Below are positions 1 to 11,610 of a stretch of DNA of 64,000 nucleotides, piece after piece (position 1 is the first letter of the stretch; each line of letters begins with the position of its first letter). A program made the position numbers and the translations under genes. The notes under the pieces were generated by a model. It was not told the DNA's origin and did no database searches. It saw only the letters and a list, made by a program, of their open reading frames with translations. Origin of the DNA: Bremia lactucae (Eukaryota; Oomycota; Peronosporomycetes; Peronosporales; Peronosporaceae); NCBI RefSeq assembly GCF_004359215.1, contig NC_090614.1, forward strand, positions 3,992,815-4,056,814, written 5' to 3'.

Positions 1-20
1 TCTTACGAAAAGGTATGCTA

Positions 21-2740
21 CCGACAAAGATTGTGTTGTCATTCCACTTAATAATAACATATTAAAAATAAGGCGACTGCACTTGATTCGATCTAGCAAT
101 CTAACACGTCTCGATCTTCTCTGAATGCCACAATGCCTTAAGATCAGCTAATGCTTGCCTAATGTCGTTCGCAAACGTTTTTGAACTCGTAGTCGGGCAT
201 GATTTCTTGCTGGATATATGAAAACCAAGCATCTTCTCCCCAGCAATCATGTAGCTCACGCCGTAGCCATCTTCAGCCACAGGACCAAAGCCACCACCAG
301 GGCAACGTGCATCGTCAATCGAAAACTTCGTTCCTTCCAATGCTTTTTCCACAAGACGCCAATTGTCCGTCTGCTGCTGCGGTTGTTGACTGGTCGAGAG
401 ACGCCACGGGCGGCTAAGTGCGTTTGTTAAGAAAGGCGATTCAATACTAAAGCCCACAGACACACAATACAGAGTGAACAAATGGCGGTCAATCCCCTTT
501 CCGCTCATTGCTTTTCGGTAGAGGTCTTGGTGCACATCGCACGCATCTTGAAGGAGCCGGAGCTTCTCAGCTCCCGTCAATGCTGGATTCTCCATGCCGT
601 ACACAAACGCCTTGGACTCATCCGTCACAGGTCGCACAGTCTCCGTACGGCCATTGCGGTATAGCCGAGTCATACTTGACTCGTATGTCTGTGTGATCGT
701 TCCCGAATTACGGTAGTACGCAAGCTGCAAGGCCATTTGTATAAAAGCATCGGGGCTAACGCGAAAGTTCTTTATCATTCCCTTGCCGTAATCCGTGTGT
801 GAGATGACTTTCAAGTCAAAATCGCTAATTGCTTTTTCAGCGTCTTCAAGTGACTTCAGCACCGCACTATGGAGACCAGTGGAAAAATCCCACAAAAGCA
901 GTCTACACGGTGGCAACGTTGACACACGCTCGTTTTCAGACTGCACCGAATTGTTTCCATCCGCGTCGTACGGGTTCGCAAAGCATTGCTTGGTGTATAC
1001 TTCCTCCCACGCGTGGGCCATCACAGGAGCATCAGCCCAAGCATGCTCAGCGTTTATGCCAGCAACACTGTTCTTGTAAATGACCAAGTTGAATGACTTG
1101 TCAAACCAGCGGTTGCCTCCAGTGCCATGTATCAAATCTTTGCCCATTAAGGTCCAGTCTTTGGCCACGTCATTCTGAAGTACCACCACAAAAACTGCCG
1201 ACTCAATTGCTTCAAGCGATCGCTTATTCATGCCACTGGAAAAAAATTGCTCTCGATTTTCAGCCCACTCGATCCGTCCAGCAGCCGTGAGAGCAGCAAT
1301 ATTTTCTTCTGCCTTACTTGCTGCCTCCATTGCCAAAGCCGTCGTCTCAATCCACTCGAACTGACGCTGGATCTCAAACTTTGTTAGCAGCTTTCCGTAT
1401 TGGCCTTTTTTAAAAAGCGGCAGCTTGAACACGCGACCGCGGCAGAACACGGCAATGTGCTTGGATTTGTTTTGATACAATTTAAGTACATCCGTCTCAC
1501 GCCCAGGAATACGCGTGCATGAGAAGATCCGCTGGTATTGGCTCATGCAAAGTGGCACAATGCCACGGATAAGCAGAGGAGGTAGCTGCTCTCTATCCAG
1601 ATCTTGTTTGAACAGGAGAAACTCGTGTACCAATGCTGCCGCCAAAGCAGTAGGCTTTTTGGTCATACTAAAGTCGAGGTTAGCTCCAGGTAGCGCATAG
1701 TAGTTACTATTAATCATCAGGGATGAGCGACCTTTGAGGTACACGTACTTCTCCCACCAATCCGTCACGTAGTTGGACGACCACCAGCTCTTAAGATACA
1801 GATAAAATTGAAGCTTGGGGCCTTCCTTGTGTACAAAGTCCTCGGCCATACGTCTCACCTTTTCATACTCTGTCGAATCCAATAAAGGATGAACTGACTT
1901 AAGATACCTTTGAATGGTGTCCTTCAGTGATGGTAGTGGAAGCCTTGGCAATGCGTCTTGAAACGAGTATGTGAGAGGATTACGCCCACCAAATATTTTC
2001 AGCAACGCTCCCCAGGCAAGCACTACGCTGCTCTTCTGCCTCGGAGCTAAGTACAGCCATCCCCTGTAACTCAAAAGTAGTCGTAAGAACAATCGCTGAA
2101 TTGCCATAAGCCCCAGTAGACCCAAGAATGCTGTCCATGCTGCCAAATACGCCACGTAAATGGAAGTCGGCAATAAATACCAAAATGGCATTAAAAAGTT
2201 ACCAACATGCCAAACAATTTCCGAGATGGGACCACTTCGCCACCAGGACTCCGAAGGCGATGACACAACAACCACCGAGATAACAAGAACCGTCATAATG
2301 ACGGCAAATGGCGGTGCAGGGTACACGCCGCGCTTTATAGCGCGCTGAAGGTGAAAGAATTCCCGGACGACGCTGCGTCGGATCTCGTGCAGTGGAGGAA
2401 TGGTAAACGACACGCGAATGCCCTCCTCTGAGTACAGTAATTCCACGCCACGCTTGTGCTCGTCAAAGACACCAATGGCTTGGTGCGCTTCAGCCATATT
2501 GACAAACGGATTCGAGGTTGAATGCGCGCTTGAGGATGCAAAATGGAAAGTGACTGTTGAAGTAATTGAACTTATGGAGTGATGGTCACTGCCAGAAAGA
2601 AAATGTTCAGTTTCAGCCACTCACTGTAATTCAACTGCTACTATTTCAGCGAATTAAAATGATCAGGAAACACCTGTTGAAGTTAGATGGAGTGCAAAAG
2701 TGACGCAGGCGATGATGGATCGCAGCTGGGATGAAGAATC
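21..2740. repeat. Inverted duplication, left arm (CPT1 copy A)
   Basis: This arm is the reverse complement of 19677-22382 over the whole CPT1 coding region plus about 80 bp of 3' flank and about 240 bp of 5' flank. Homology stops abruptly at CACAATCTTTGTCGG on the 3' side of the gene and at GATT-CTTCAT on the 5' side. Flank similarity is good but gapped, while coding similarity is near-identical. The 16.9 kb between the arms is mostly later retrotransposon sequence, so the original palindrome spacer was probably much shorter (inference). Confidence 0.92.
101..2497 (-). CDS. CPT1: Carnitine O-palmitoyltransferase 1, copy A
   Basis: Mitochondrial outer-membrane enzyme that transfers long-chain acyl groups from CoA to carnitine, the entry step of beta-oxidation. 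The 798-residue frame is intact. Seen: an N-terminal MAEAHQA, two hydrophobic segments (about residues 62-82 and 103-133), then the choline/carnitine acyltransferase fold. The catalytic His lies in NAEHAWAD (His485, codon 1043-1045), with downstream GRTETVRP, GIDRHLFTLY and GGGFGPVAEDGYG blocks typical of the family. I chose the ATG at 2497 because MAEAHQA equals the start of animal CPT1; an open frame continues 41 codons upstream only to a GTG. The gene has no visible intron. It differs from copy B at about 16 residues, mainly in the middle third. Human CPT1A is 773 residues, so length fits. Family assignment is very secure. Confidence 0.95.
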   Translation of the reverse strand: MAEAHQAIGVFDEHKRGVELLYSEEGIRVSFTIPPLHEIRRSVVREFFHLQRAIKRGVYPAPPFAVIMTVLVISVVVVSSPSESWWRSGPISEIVWHVGNFLMPFWYLLPTSIYVAYLAAWTAFLGLLGLMAIQRLFLRLLLSYRGWLYLAPRQKSSVVLAWGALLKIFGGRNPLTYSFQDALPRLPLPSLKDTIQRYLKSVHPLLDSTEYEKVRRMAEDFVHKEGPKLQFYLYLKSWWSSNYVTDWWEKYVYLKGRSSLMINSNYYALPGANLDFSMTKKPTALAAALVHEFLLFKQDLDREQLPPLLIRGIVPLCMSQYQRIFSCTRIPGRETDVLKLYQNKSKHIAVFCRGRVFKLPLFKKGQYGKLLTKFEIQRQFEWIETTALAMEAASKAEENIAALTAAGRIEWAENREQFFSSGMNKRSLEAIESAVFVVVLQNDVAKDWTLMGKDLIHGTGGNRWFDKSFNLVIYKNSVAGINAEHAWADAPVMAHAWEEVYTKQCFANPYDADGNNSVQSENERVSTLPPCRLLLWDFSTGLHSAVLKSLEDAEKAISDFDLKVISHTDYGKGMIKNFRVSPDAFIQMALQLAYYRNSGTITQTYESSMTRLYRNGRTETVRPVTDESKAFVYGMENPALTGAEKLRLLQDACDVHQDLYRKAMSGKGIDRHLFTLYCVSVGFSIESPFLTNALSRPWRLSTSQQPQQQTDNWRLVEKALEGTKFSIDDARCPGGGFGPVAEDGYGVSYMIAGEKMLGFHISSKKSCPTTSSKTFANDIRQALADLKALWHSEKIETC

Positions 2741-3174
2741 AACTAGATCATTTCATTTATGTCCAAAGTTGGTGTAGTCAAACATGGTTTAACAAAGGTG
2801 GATTGTGTATACGCACGCAGCTTAGAACTCGTGTATTTCCGTATACGGTAAATTTGTCCGGCAACTCACATAGATAATACAAATGAAATTGTTGAACGCT
2901 ACAATTGTTTCAGGACGACTTCAACGCAACACACATAGGTAATTTTATGAACGCAAAATTCATAATATTATCTATGTGTGTTGCGTTGAAGTCGTCCCAA
3001 AGCGTTACTATCACAAAGAAATACTTCTCCCTTCACAAAATTAAATCTTTAAGCTATCAAATGCGCCTTTGACGAAAGAACAAGTGACGATCATTGATTT
3101 GAAAAACATGAGAACGAGCCTAGCCATAAAATCTGAAATGTATCCATGTAGGCGGGGGCAACTATAGCAGCCAC
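2741..3174. other. Intergenic stretch upstream of CPT1 copy A
   Basis: No coding frame is convincing. It holds the presumed promoter of copy A, which is not shared with copy B beyond position 2740, and a foldback palindrome at 2913-2997. Confidence 0.6.
2913..2997. repeat. Foldback palindrome
   Basis: Two arms of about 37 nt (left from GGACGACTTCAACGC, right ending GAAGTCGTCC) are near-perfect reverse complements separated by a loop of about 7 nt. The outer flanks AACGCT and AGCGTT are also complementary, with a short insertion on the left. It could be a tiny foldback or MITE remnant, or a hairpin-forming regulatory site; I cannot tell which. Confidence 0.8.
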
Positions 3175-3385
3175 TGTAACCGGGTGTACCGCTTCATAAA
3201 TATTACTTCCTGTGAGAGGAATAATAAATATTATATCCTATGAGAGAAAACAATTTTAGAAGTACAAAATTATTATCTCTCTTGAATTTGGCTTAAATGT
3301 TCCAATATTACCAAATTTGGTAATTTTGACGCAACAGTTCAATTAGATGGTTGATTTAAGTTTAAATTAAACTCGTTAATCTTGG
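3175..3385 (+). repeat. Truncated 5' LTR of gypsy element E1 (family B)
   Basis: It begins TGTAACCGGGTGTACC and follows the family-B LTR seen complete at 23445-23904, including the AT-rich block and GGTTGATTTAAGTTTAAAT, then breaks off and joins gag sequence directly. The LTR 3' half, primer-binding site and gag start are deleted. Confidence 0.75.
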
Positions 3386-3435
3386 ACGTTCGAGCTCCAC
3401 CTCCACGACCCATTGGTTTTCGGATGCTATGAGGT

Positions 3436-4058
3436 CTATAAGACCCAGCTCAGGCAAACATTTGTGCAGCCACGTACCGAATTCAGGACTCAAGCTGTAA
3501 CGGGGTGTATCGTTACATGAAATTAACACTAAAAGGTTGTTAATTAATAATATCTAAAAGGTAGATAATATCTGGAGGAAATTACTTTATATAGTAATTT
3601 CCTGAATTCTTATCCATTAATAGGTATAGACCATTATGTCTATTTATTCCGCAGACTAATCAGCTGTAGAAGTAATCAAAGAGAGTTACGAGATAGGATA
3701 GATAAGAATTCATTTACATGTTTAGTATTAGTTTATAGTTAAGACAACATTTACAAAGAAAGATTAACAAGACACTTAACTATATTAATACAGTTTTCAT
3801 TTTACACTCTTAAGCTAACTTGCCTTAAGAGAAGTCTTCCTCTATACGTACAGTGTACGTCACCTAACGAGAGGCACCACTCACATCTGAAGCAGTGTGA
3901 AGTGGACTTGTACTGAAACAGTACAAGTTGCAGTGCCCCGTTACACAAGCCGAGCTCCTGGATTTAAAGCAGGGCTATAAGACCCAGCTCAGGCAAACAT
4001 TTGTGCAGCCACGTACCGAATTCAGGACTCAAGCCGAGCTCCTGGATTTAAAGCAGGG
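3436..4058 (+). repeat. 84-bp tandem duplication in E1 gag, split by a solo LTR
   Basis: The unit starting CTATAAGACCCAGCTCAGG and ending AAAGCAGGG occurs twice. The first copy is 3436-3495 plus 3951-3974 after removing the solo LTR, the second is 3975-4058. The copies are almost identical, so the duplication is younger than the gag decay or was recently homogenised. Confidence 0.88.
3496..3945 (+). repeat. Solo LTR, family A, with CAAGC target-site duplication
   Basis: A 450-bp LTR starts TGTAACGGGGTGTATCG and ends GCCCCGTTACA. It is flanked on both sides by CAAGC (3491-3495 and 3946-3950), the 5-bp duplication expected for gypsy integration. It matches the LTRs of E3. Recombination between two LTRs of a family-A insertion in E1 gag is the simplest history. 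Confidence 0.93.
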
Positions 4059-4910
4059 CAAGCTTGATCGCCACGCTTATGTCCAATATATACGATACCT
4101 TATATGTTCTTTGTTGCATCGTGAGTCATCCATTAGATGAACAAATACAGGTATTTTTTTTGTGTAAGGTCTCGTTGACGGTCCTGTTAAGACTCACCTG
4201 TTCCAGCTTAAGCTAATACAGGTGGTCGCCCGTTGACTCGCGTATAGGAGACGATGAAGAAAAGAATGATGGCTAAGAAGACAAAGCTGTTTCTCCTCTT
4301 TTTGGCGTGCAAGGTCTAATGCCATTAAGATCTTACCAATAGTTTCCAAATAATGACGGCAATCGTCGCGTGTTGAATTTACTGTCAGGCTCACCATCTT
4401 GCCGAAGGAAGACCTGTGAACTGAGATGAGTGAAGGAGACATCTAGACTGGTCTTTCAACCCATTATAGAGAGGATTTTAGTGATTAATTACCTATTTAG
4501 TTAAAAAGTTTATTTTACCCATAAAGTAAATGTACCACTATAACAATTCACCGAACGAAGGCTTTCGTCCACTTGGAGCTTATCGTCCACCTAGACGACA
4601 AGAAAACGAAGGTCCAGAGGCTATGGACCTCTCGTTAGTGGAGAGCAAGAAACCCCGCTCTTCTAGTCACAAACAATTGCAAAAATGCAATCAGTATCAA
4701 AAGACGGGCGACTACGACTACGAGTGTAGTGCTCTCAAAAAAAGTGAGCAAAACGATCGAACCTCCGCTAGGAACAGCAAAGGAAGCGGTCTGCTGTTGT
4801 TGCAAAATCGCAACAGTGAGGCGGATCGTCAAAAAAACGGTCGGGGTCAGCTGGTGCGAAGCGCCCGACTGATCCAGCAACGTCAACAGAATTTGCAGGT
4901 ATTTTGACGA
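3951..4910 (+). pseudogene. E1 gag relic
   Basis: Recognisable gag text: an ELLDLKQGKLDRHAYVQY segment near 4030-4090, then a C-terminal stretch from 4530 ending in a degenerate zinc knuckle (CNQYQKTGDYDYEC) where the second Cys and the His have been lost. E6 keeps the better form CNRCQKTGH. Multiple frameshifts; not expressed as a whole. Confidence 0.75.
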
Positions 4911-4919
4911 ACGTTGCTC

Positions 4920-5290
4920 CTCACACACAAACATTGTGTGTAACTGCCATACGAAAGATAAATTTACATCACATTATATACTATAGTGGCAAAAAAACTG
5001 TAAACTTCGAGTCGATCGTGGGGTGGCGAGCAATTCATTCGACGTCAATCGCTTGAAGATCACACACTCCAATTTTTTTTATTGAGCGCGATATTTTTTT
5101 AACGAGATTGACAATGCGCTTAAGAACAGGCACATCTATAACAGTAAAGAAACGTGTTGGTGGTATCCGATACACATTTAAGGGTAAACAGTACGATGAT
5201 GATTTAATCGAACATGATTTGAATGACAAGTTTGATATCATCCTAGGATTACCATAGCTCTGAAAGTACGAGCCATACATAAATTGGCAG
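4920..5290 (+). pseudogene. E1 aspartic protease relic
   Basis: The segment around 5115-5260 reads as the C-terminal half of a retropepsin (FDIILGLP in place of the FDVILGLPCL of E3). The catalytic DCGAS seen in E3 is not recognisable here. 5290-6100 is further decayed protease/RT linker with short open stretches only. Confidence 0.65.
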
Positions 5291-6109
5291 CATCAAGTCT
5301 GACGATGCCTGCCGCTTGTTTATCAGGTGATCACCTGATGAACATCTTGGATCGTTTACAAGCAAGTGGATGTCCTTTGACGGCCTCTCTTATGTTTCGG
5401 TCATCTGCATGACTGCAGAAGACCTCAATGCGAATACCCTTCATATTGTAAAATTAGATACCGAAGGTTGGGCACAAGCCCAGAGAGCGTAAACGGTCCA
5501 CCATTGTAGCGTGGGCATAGTTATCGATGGCTGTGCACAAGCACAGGCAGCGTCGACCACTCGAAAAGTTGAGTGGTACAAAACGAAAGATGTTTGCTTA
5601 AAAAGCAACATCCAAGAAAATTAGAAACTCCTGTCTGCAAGATACAGTGCGAAATTTCTAGATCCACTGTAGAGTCGTAGAGGATCTCGCTGTAATTGCG
5701 CAACACAGCTAGAGGCAGTCGGGCAGGATACTCCCAAATAAATTGAGAAAACAAGTCCCCAGAAACCAGTGGTCAAAGGCTCCCAGGTACTTTTGGAAAT
5801 CGATTCCGAAAATGGAATTCGAGACATTAGATGTCTTAGCAAACAATGAATTAAGTGTAAGCACTTATACACTTGATCTGATTGCGCCTCTGAAGTTAAC
5901 TCCGGAGATAACTCAACTTCTAACGCTAGAACCAAAACGGTTCTTGCGTCATCTGCGTAGTTGCAAAGTCAAGCAGATCTGCGTACTAGTCACAGAACAC
6001 AAGAACGTGGCCGATATTTGGTCTGCAATCGTATGTCCTGAGAGGAACGGGTTCTCACCATCTCATCGATCGACCGAAGTCCCTCGATGAGAAGACTAGG
6101 ATGGAACGA

Positions 6110-6990
6110 TTTACGTCAAATCCTGGGAGTCTTTGAAGATAAATCCTCTACCTAAGGGTTTAATCGAATTCAAGGATGTTTTTCCTGAATTCGTACAAGT
6201 TGTCTGAGGAATAAAAGCACTCAAAACAAAATCGAACAGATATGAGTTTTTTCTTATGAAATACTGCGTCATACAGCAGTAGCCATTGCCTCGTAAACAA
6301 GTACTAGCGACCGATAAATTCTTTACCAATCGCTTAGCAGCGAGCCATGTGAGGAAGTTAGACTCTTCACATAGCTCTCCGACCTTCTGTGTGCATATTT
6401 TAACAGGACGATGGCGGATTGTGCATGCGTTTAATAGCTTAAACACTGCAAAGCTACCGGCTCAAACGCCGATGCCACAAAAGACGTAATTGTTGATGGC
6501 ATGTCAAAGAGTACTATCGTTTCGTCAACGGATCTAATTGATGGATTCTATTAGATCCTTATGCGTGAACAGGATATCACAGCAGTAAGTACCCTAAGCG
6601 GAATACTATAGAAGTGGCTAGTATCTGCGACATTTAACAGATATGTAACCAGTCTGTTCAGATCGGTGCAGAATTTCGCGCCGTGCTATTTTGATGACGT
6701 AGTCATTCATAGCAGAGCCATGAACAGAAAAAAAACGTTAAACTACATCGTACCCACGTCCGAGACGCTCTTACACTATGCGTAAGCTCAAGTTTCCTGC
6801 AATAGCAAGAAGAGTATATTCGCTGCAAGCAAAAGTCCACTTTTTGGGTGCATCGTGGGTAAACACGGTGTACGCTCGGATCAAGGCGATCACCGATTGG
6901 CGTGTGCCAGTCTATGTAAAGTATTAAGAAAGTTTTTCTGTTTAGCGGCGTACAGTACTCACGCATTATGCCGAAATGACAGTACATCTT
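6110..6990 (+). pseudogene. E1 reverse transcriptase relic
   Basis: Blocks such as EFKDVFPEF, PLPRKQVLA, SSHSSPTFCV and WRIVHAFNSLN match the RT of E3 in order. The frame is broken repeatedly and the YDD region near 6695 (TATTTTGATGACGTAG) survives only at nucleotide level. Confidence 0.78.
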
Positions 6991-7039
6991 TTTTCTTTGT
7001 TGAAGAAATATGAAAAAGTAGTCATGGAACGCTGATTGT

Positions 7040-7490
7040 CAGCGTATTTCGAGGCTATTAAAAAAAAAGTTTTATACATTCGCCAATTCTGGTGATTGCT
7101 GACGAAGACCAACCTTTTCATGTGGTCCGTGACGCCAGCGATTTTGCAATTGGCTGTGCGTGGAAATATGATACAGACGGCGCAGAGCGCGTCGTCTGTT
7201 ATCAATTGCGTCGGCTCTAACCAGCTCAACGCAACTATCCAGTGTACGACAAGGAACTCCTTGCTATGAAATACGCACTGCCTAAGTTTAGGGTCTATCT
7301 CTTGGAATATGGACCATTCATTGTTCAAACGGACCATGCATCTTTACGCACGGCCGTACAGTCCATACATCTCGCAAAGAATGGCAAGCTGGTTGATTCT
7401 CTTTACGGAGTATAACTTCTTCGTGGAGCACTAAACACGACAAATTAACGTCGTCGCTGATGCCTTTTCGCGTCGGCCCGATTTTGAGCC
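7040..7490 (+). pseudogene. E1 RNase H relic
   Basis: DASDFAIGC-like text, the YPVYDKELLAMKYAL block and a VADAFSRRPD end follow each other with frameshifts. The order continues directly from the RT and into integrase. Confidence 0.75.
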
Positions 7491-7559
7491 GGCTGCCCAA
7501 TCAACAGTGAGCATAAGGCCACTGTTGCAACGATAAGTGTTCTGTCGTCATGATTACTT

Positions 7560-9620
7560 GAAGATCTAAGAAAAGCATATCGAAAGGATAAGGTTTTTAA
7601 AAGGTTTATGGATTACCTTAGCCATTACAACAATTCGTAAATGAACTGTCAAAATTGTATCGATTCTCAATAGATCGATACACGACACGCAATGGTTTAT
7701 ATATTACACAGCCATTTCAGGCGACACACCTCGTCTCGTCAGCCTTGGCGCTGCGGTACACAAATGGGCGATATACTTGGGCAGAAATTTGTTACTGCTT
7801 ACATTCGTCACTGCAACTTTTAATAGATTTTGGTAGATTTACCGTAGACAGTAGGTTTTGGTCGTTAAGTTTAAAATATAAGAATGTTTGCTCTCCAATT
7901 TTTGCCAGAGTTCCGTTTCTGTCGGTCCACCGCATCAGCAATGGAAACTGGTACAAAACGGGCAACTGTTTCTCTTGCCAGCAAGAAATTACCTGCTGAC
8001 TCCATTTTGTCTTCAGTTCGACCGGTGCGCACTGCTGAGATGTCATTTTCCTCATTAGTGAGAACATTATTGCTCTCACTAATTTTTTGTTGCTTACGCT
8101 GAGTCTTTCAGCATCGTTTTCAAAGTCTGTAATGTCATAATTGCCACTAGTGAGTTGTCCACTTCAGTGTTGATTTAATCAACATTGGTATCCTTCGCAT
8201 TGACAGCAACGTCAATGCGTGACGAGCAAGAGCTAGAGTGCTCTTTGCTCCAGCGTGTCCCTATCCCTGTTGAATATTAATCATTCTCAAACGAGGTGGA
8301 CATACGTAAATGGTAAAAGTTACTCTTGAAAAACGGAGTATTGTTTTGTAGAAGCATACACCGAACTGTTGATGCTAAATTCGGCCATCGGCAAGAACTC
8401 GCTCCAACTCGTAAAAGAGTGGACGTATCCGCGAAGTATCTCTTCAAGGACCATAATGAGTAGCGTTTACGCATCATGTATAAGTATCAGTAAAGGGTCA
8501 TCGTGAATGCTAGAAGACTTACCTCAAGTCGCGAAAGTCGCGACTTCTGCTGGCCTCGCCAGTATCAATTCGTCCGCATTCACACACGTTTGCAAAGTTT
8601 GGCAACAGGTGAAGCTCAGTGCATCATCCATGCTCCGTTACAACCTCTGCCTGTTTCATCAAAGTATTGGCAGTCCGGATCTTGGACTGTGTCTTCGGAT
8701 TTCCGAAGACAATCACTATAAAAATGGTATTATTGTACTATTTTTATCGTTTCAGCAAATGGCCCATCTTGCTGGAGTCCCGGAGTCGATCACAGTCAAC
8801 ATCTGTGCTCGTATCTTGTTGACACGATATTTCGGCTCCATTATTACCCCGTTAATTGGTCTCAGATCGAGACCCCAGATTCACGGCAGCGTTTCGGCAA
8901 GCAGTTTTTAAATTACTTGGAACGCAGTTGAAAATGACAACTTTCGGCCATCGTGAAACAAATGGTCGGATGGGGCGTTCAAACCGTATCCTCAAAGAGA
9001 TACGTCGCGTTTACGTCCACTATTTCACAAGTTGGAGCCAGTTCTTGCCGAGGATTGATTTTGCCATCAACAATTCAGTGCATGCTTCTACAAAAAATAC
9101 ATCGTTTTTTGTTAACGGCTTACGCCATCCACGTATATCACCCTGTTTGAGAGTAATTCCTGTACAAGGGAAACGCTCACACAAGCAAAGAAAAATCTAG
9201 CTCTTGCTCATCCCGCATTGACCCTACTGTCATTGCAGCGGATACCAATATCGATTTCAGTCAACATTGAAGTGAACAAACTCAAAAAGGACAAAATGCC
9301 ATTGCTGACTTTAATAGTGACGCTAAAAGACTCAGCATCCAAAACAATGATGCTAGTGAGAATAAAAATGCCCTCACAAAAACGGAGATTGACATCTTCA
9401 TAGTGCAAACCGGTCGCACTGAAAACAAAAATAAAACTGGGTCAGGGGGTGATTACCTGATGGCTACAGTAACAGTGGTGCGTTTCGTACAGAATTTCAT
9501 CGCTGATGCGGTGGACGACAGAAACAAAACTCTGACAAAAATGGAAGAGCAAACATTCTTTTATATAATGCTAGCTACCTTGTTCTACTGCCGTTAGTAA
9601 ATTTACCATGACATGTAGTG
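7560..9620 (+). pseudogene. E1 integrase relic
   Basis: Remnants of the zinc-binding end (about 8420-8600), the catalytic core (FGFPKTI, AHLAGVPESITV, then SDRDPRFTAAFRQ around 8856-8890, HRETNGRMGRSNRILKE near 8950-9000) and the C-terminal part to about 9600. The core is partly open for over 100 codons from 8856, but stops interrupt the rest. A rearranged duplicate of the core appears to lie at 8270-8480 in inverse orientation. Confidence 0.72.
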
Positions 9621-10079
9621 ACGACTGTGGGCAGAAATATATAACTGCCCAAGTGTATCGACCCGTTCCGTGTACTGCACATGTTCACACGATCGAGCTG
9701 CATCGTAGGATGCGTGTGATTCAACGTTTTATTTTGGGATCTTCGCCCTGACTACCAGTACGAGGCTAGTTTTTTTCTTCCGGATCCTCTCGGAACGGTA
9801 TGAGGCGTCTGCCAAAGCCTGATGGCTCCGAGCTAAAGACTGATAGTCTCGGTACAGAGTCTGGTTCTCATGAATCAGATAATCCACTCTTTTCTCCAAG
9901 GTAAAGATCTTTTAACAAGCTGTTTGAGCTCTTTGTGAAAGGACTGATGTGTCCTTTTGTTCGCCGGTTGATCTGTCACAATTTGCATACAAATTCTGAA
10001 CTAACCCAGAAACATTATAAACCATCATCGCTAACTCGCGGCGTGTTCCCATCATATATGATTGGTGTGATCCAATTCA

Positions 10080-10330
10080 CGGTGTTGACTGGGGTTTGTC
10101 GAACGTGGCGAACTCGAATTTCTCTATTCCTCCACATCCATTAACGAATTCGAGTGGTGAAGAGCGTTTTCTTGCTGAAAGCTTTTCGAACGACCGTGAG
10201 GTGAAAAGTTCGAAGGAGTTATCTTGGTCGTTTGCGAGGGTATCCAGCCGCGCATGATAATTGATAAACTCGTTTCCAACTGATGTTGGACGTTCCGCGT
10301 CTCGTTCAATACCCATCCTCCTAGACTGAG
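10080..10330 (+). pseudogene. E1 chromodomain remnant
   Basis: It aligns by nucleotide with the chromodomain of E7 (29400-29640): the GTGGTGAAGAGCG block followed by the GCGAGGGTAT block. The W-x-GYP core is not readable in one frame. 9620-10080 is integrase C-terminal linker without a usable frame. Confidence 0.5.
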
Positions 10331-10439
10331 GGTCCATCAGAGGGCGAGCGGTTCCCGCGCTCGTAGAAGGATTGAGGCTCTCATTCCCTTCGCGCATCTC
10401 AGAAGAGACGAGCGTCCTCCAATGAAGATATTGAAGAGA

Positions 10440-11455
10440 GTATGCCTTTAGCTGGACTCTTAGAGCAACAAAGACATGAGTTTCCGCCTCTCTAAATAAA
10501 CTGTGCAGCTTGTAGCGTGCACCAACTACGGTCCGTATTTCGAACCGTTCACGGTATGCATTCAGTTTGTCAAGCCAGACTTCGCAGCCTATGCTTCACA
10601 CATTCTGTCTCAAGCTTGAAAAAAAAGATTTGACACCCTTTACCCTCTTACAATCGTTCTACCGATGCCGGAAAAGTCATCGATGAAGGATTCCGTTTCG
10701 TCCTCACCGGGCTTGTGAAGTCTTGATGAGTTGAACAAATGAATATGGTACCGATCGTAAGTCATACCAAGACTACGAGTCAGGTTACCTTTAGAAAGCA
10801 ACAAAGGCTTCTTTTCGGGAGCAAACCCGCAAAATATTGCGGCCCCTCTCCCGTTGGATCATGAAAACGCAACCACTAACATGGCTCGGCGCGATCCCTA
10901 GATCACTCCGTTACTGGTGATGCATACTAGCACCAGCAGCAGCATTCTTACCGAAGTGACCTATACAATCACTTCGTTCCTTGTGATGCAAAATGACATC
11001 ACCAGAGAGTGGTCGTCGTCTATGGAGTGACTCCACTACAAAAGGGTCTGACGAAGCGTAAGATTCTTGGACTGACATTATGGAGCAATTATGTTCTCGA
11101 CTTAGATTTGAAACAATCCCGTCATCACCTCTTAGGTTGTCACCTGATAGTCCAAAGGTTTCACAGATGTGGCTCCGATTGATACGGACGCCTTGACAGT
11201 TTTAATCGAGGTGAGCGATGACGCCGACTCGGCCCAGTAATTACAATGGAAATAGCAGGTGACTTGTCACTGCCACCTGCAATGGGAGTAGCAGATGACT
11301 TTTATCAGTCCTACAATTAGAGTAGGAGGCGCCTTCTTCACCGCAGTAGACGCACGAGCTCCTACTAGAACATTTGCATTACTAACAGCCGCAGTGATCG
11401 GTGCAGCTGCCATTATTGCGGCCTCATAAGCGACGTGCACAAGTTTACACACCAT
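10440..11455 (-). pseudogene. E1 antisense accessory frame (relic)
   Basis: Opposite strand to gag-pol, starting at an ATG (11453-11455) about 155 bp inside the 3' LTR. Readable blocks in order: an Ala-rich N-terminus, WAESA followed by ATSVKP, then a DRYHIHLFNSSRLHKPG block, then IGCEVWLDKLNAYRERF and VVGARYKLHSL. Each matches E7 in the same order at protein level; the last two match E3 and E5. Stops and frameshifts separate the blocks. No known family recognised. Conservation of these blocks over otherwise decayed DNA is the reason I list it as a former gene. Confidence 0.6.
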
Positions 11456-11610
11456 GGTCAAACGAATTGATTTTAAACAAAAATAGAAATGCAATAAGAT
11501 TGAAACTTTTAATAAGATTCCAATAATGCAAATTTACAGGGGAAGACATAAAAGTATTTCCTTTTCACTGACATCAGTCACTATTGTCACTGTTGGTTAA
11601 GGGAGCGTGA

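Noticed and set aside
199..2582. Many open frames on the plus strand opposite CPT1 copy A (and mirrored ones opposite copy B)
   Set aside because: Shadows of the CPT1 coding frame; no start context or family signature, and they recur in both copies only because the gene does.
2498..2620. 41-codon N-terminal extension of CPT1 copy A (and 19786-19908 of copy B)
   Set aside because: It starts only with GTG, and the next in-frame ATG gives the family-conserved MAEAHQA start. Its similarity between copies is explained by the recent duplication.
9208..9408. Minus-strand frame opposite E1 integrase C-terminus as an antisense gene
   Set aside because: It is not at the conserved antisense position and no equivalent is preserved in E3, E5 or E7.
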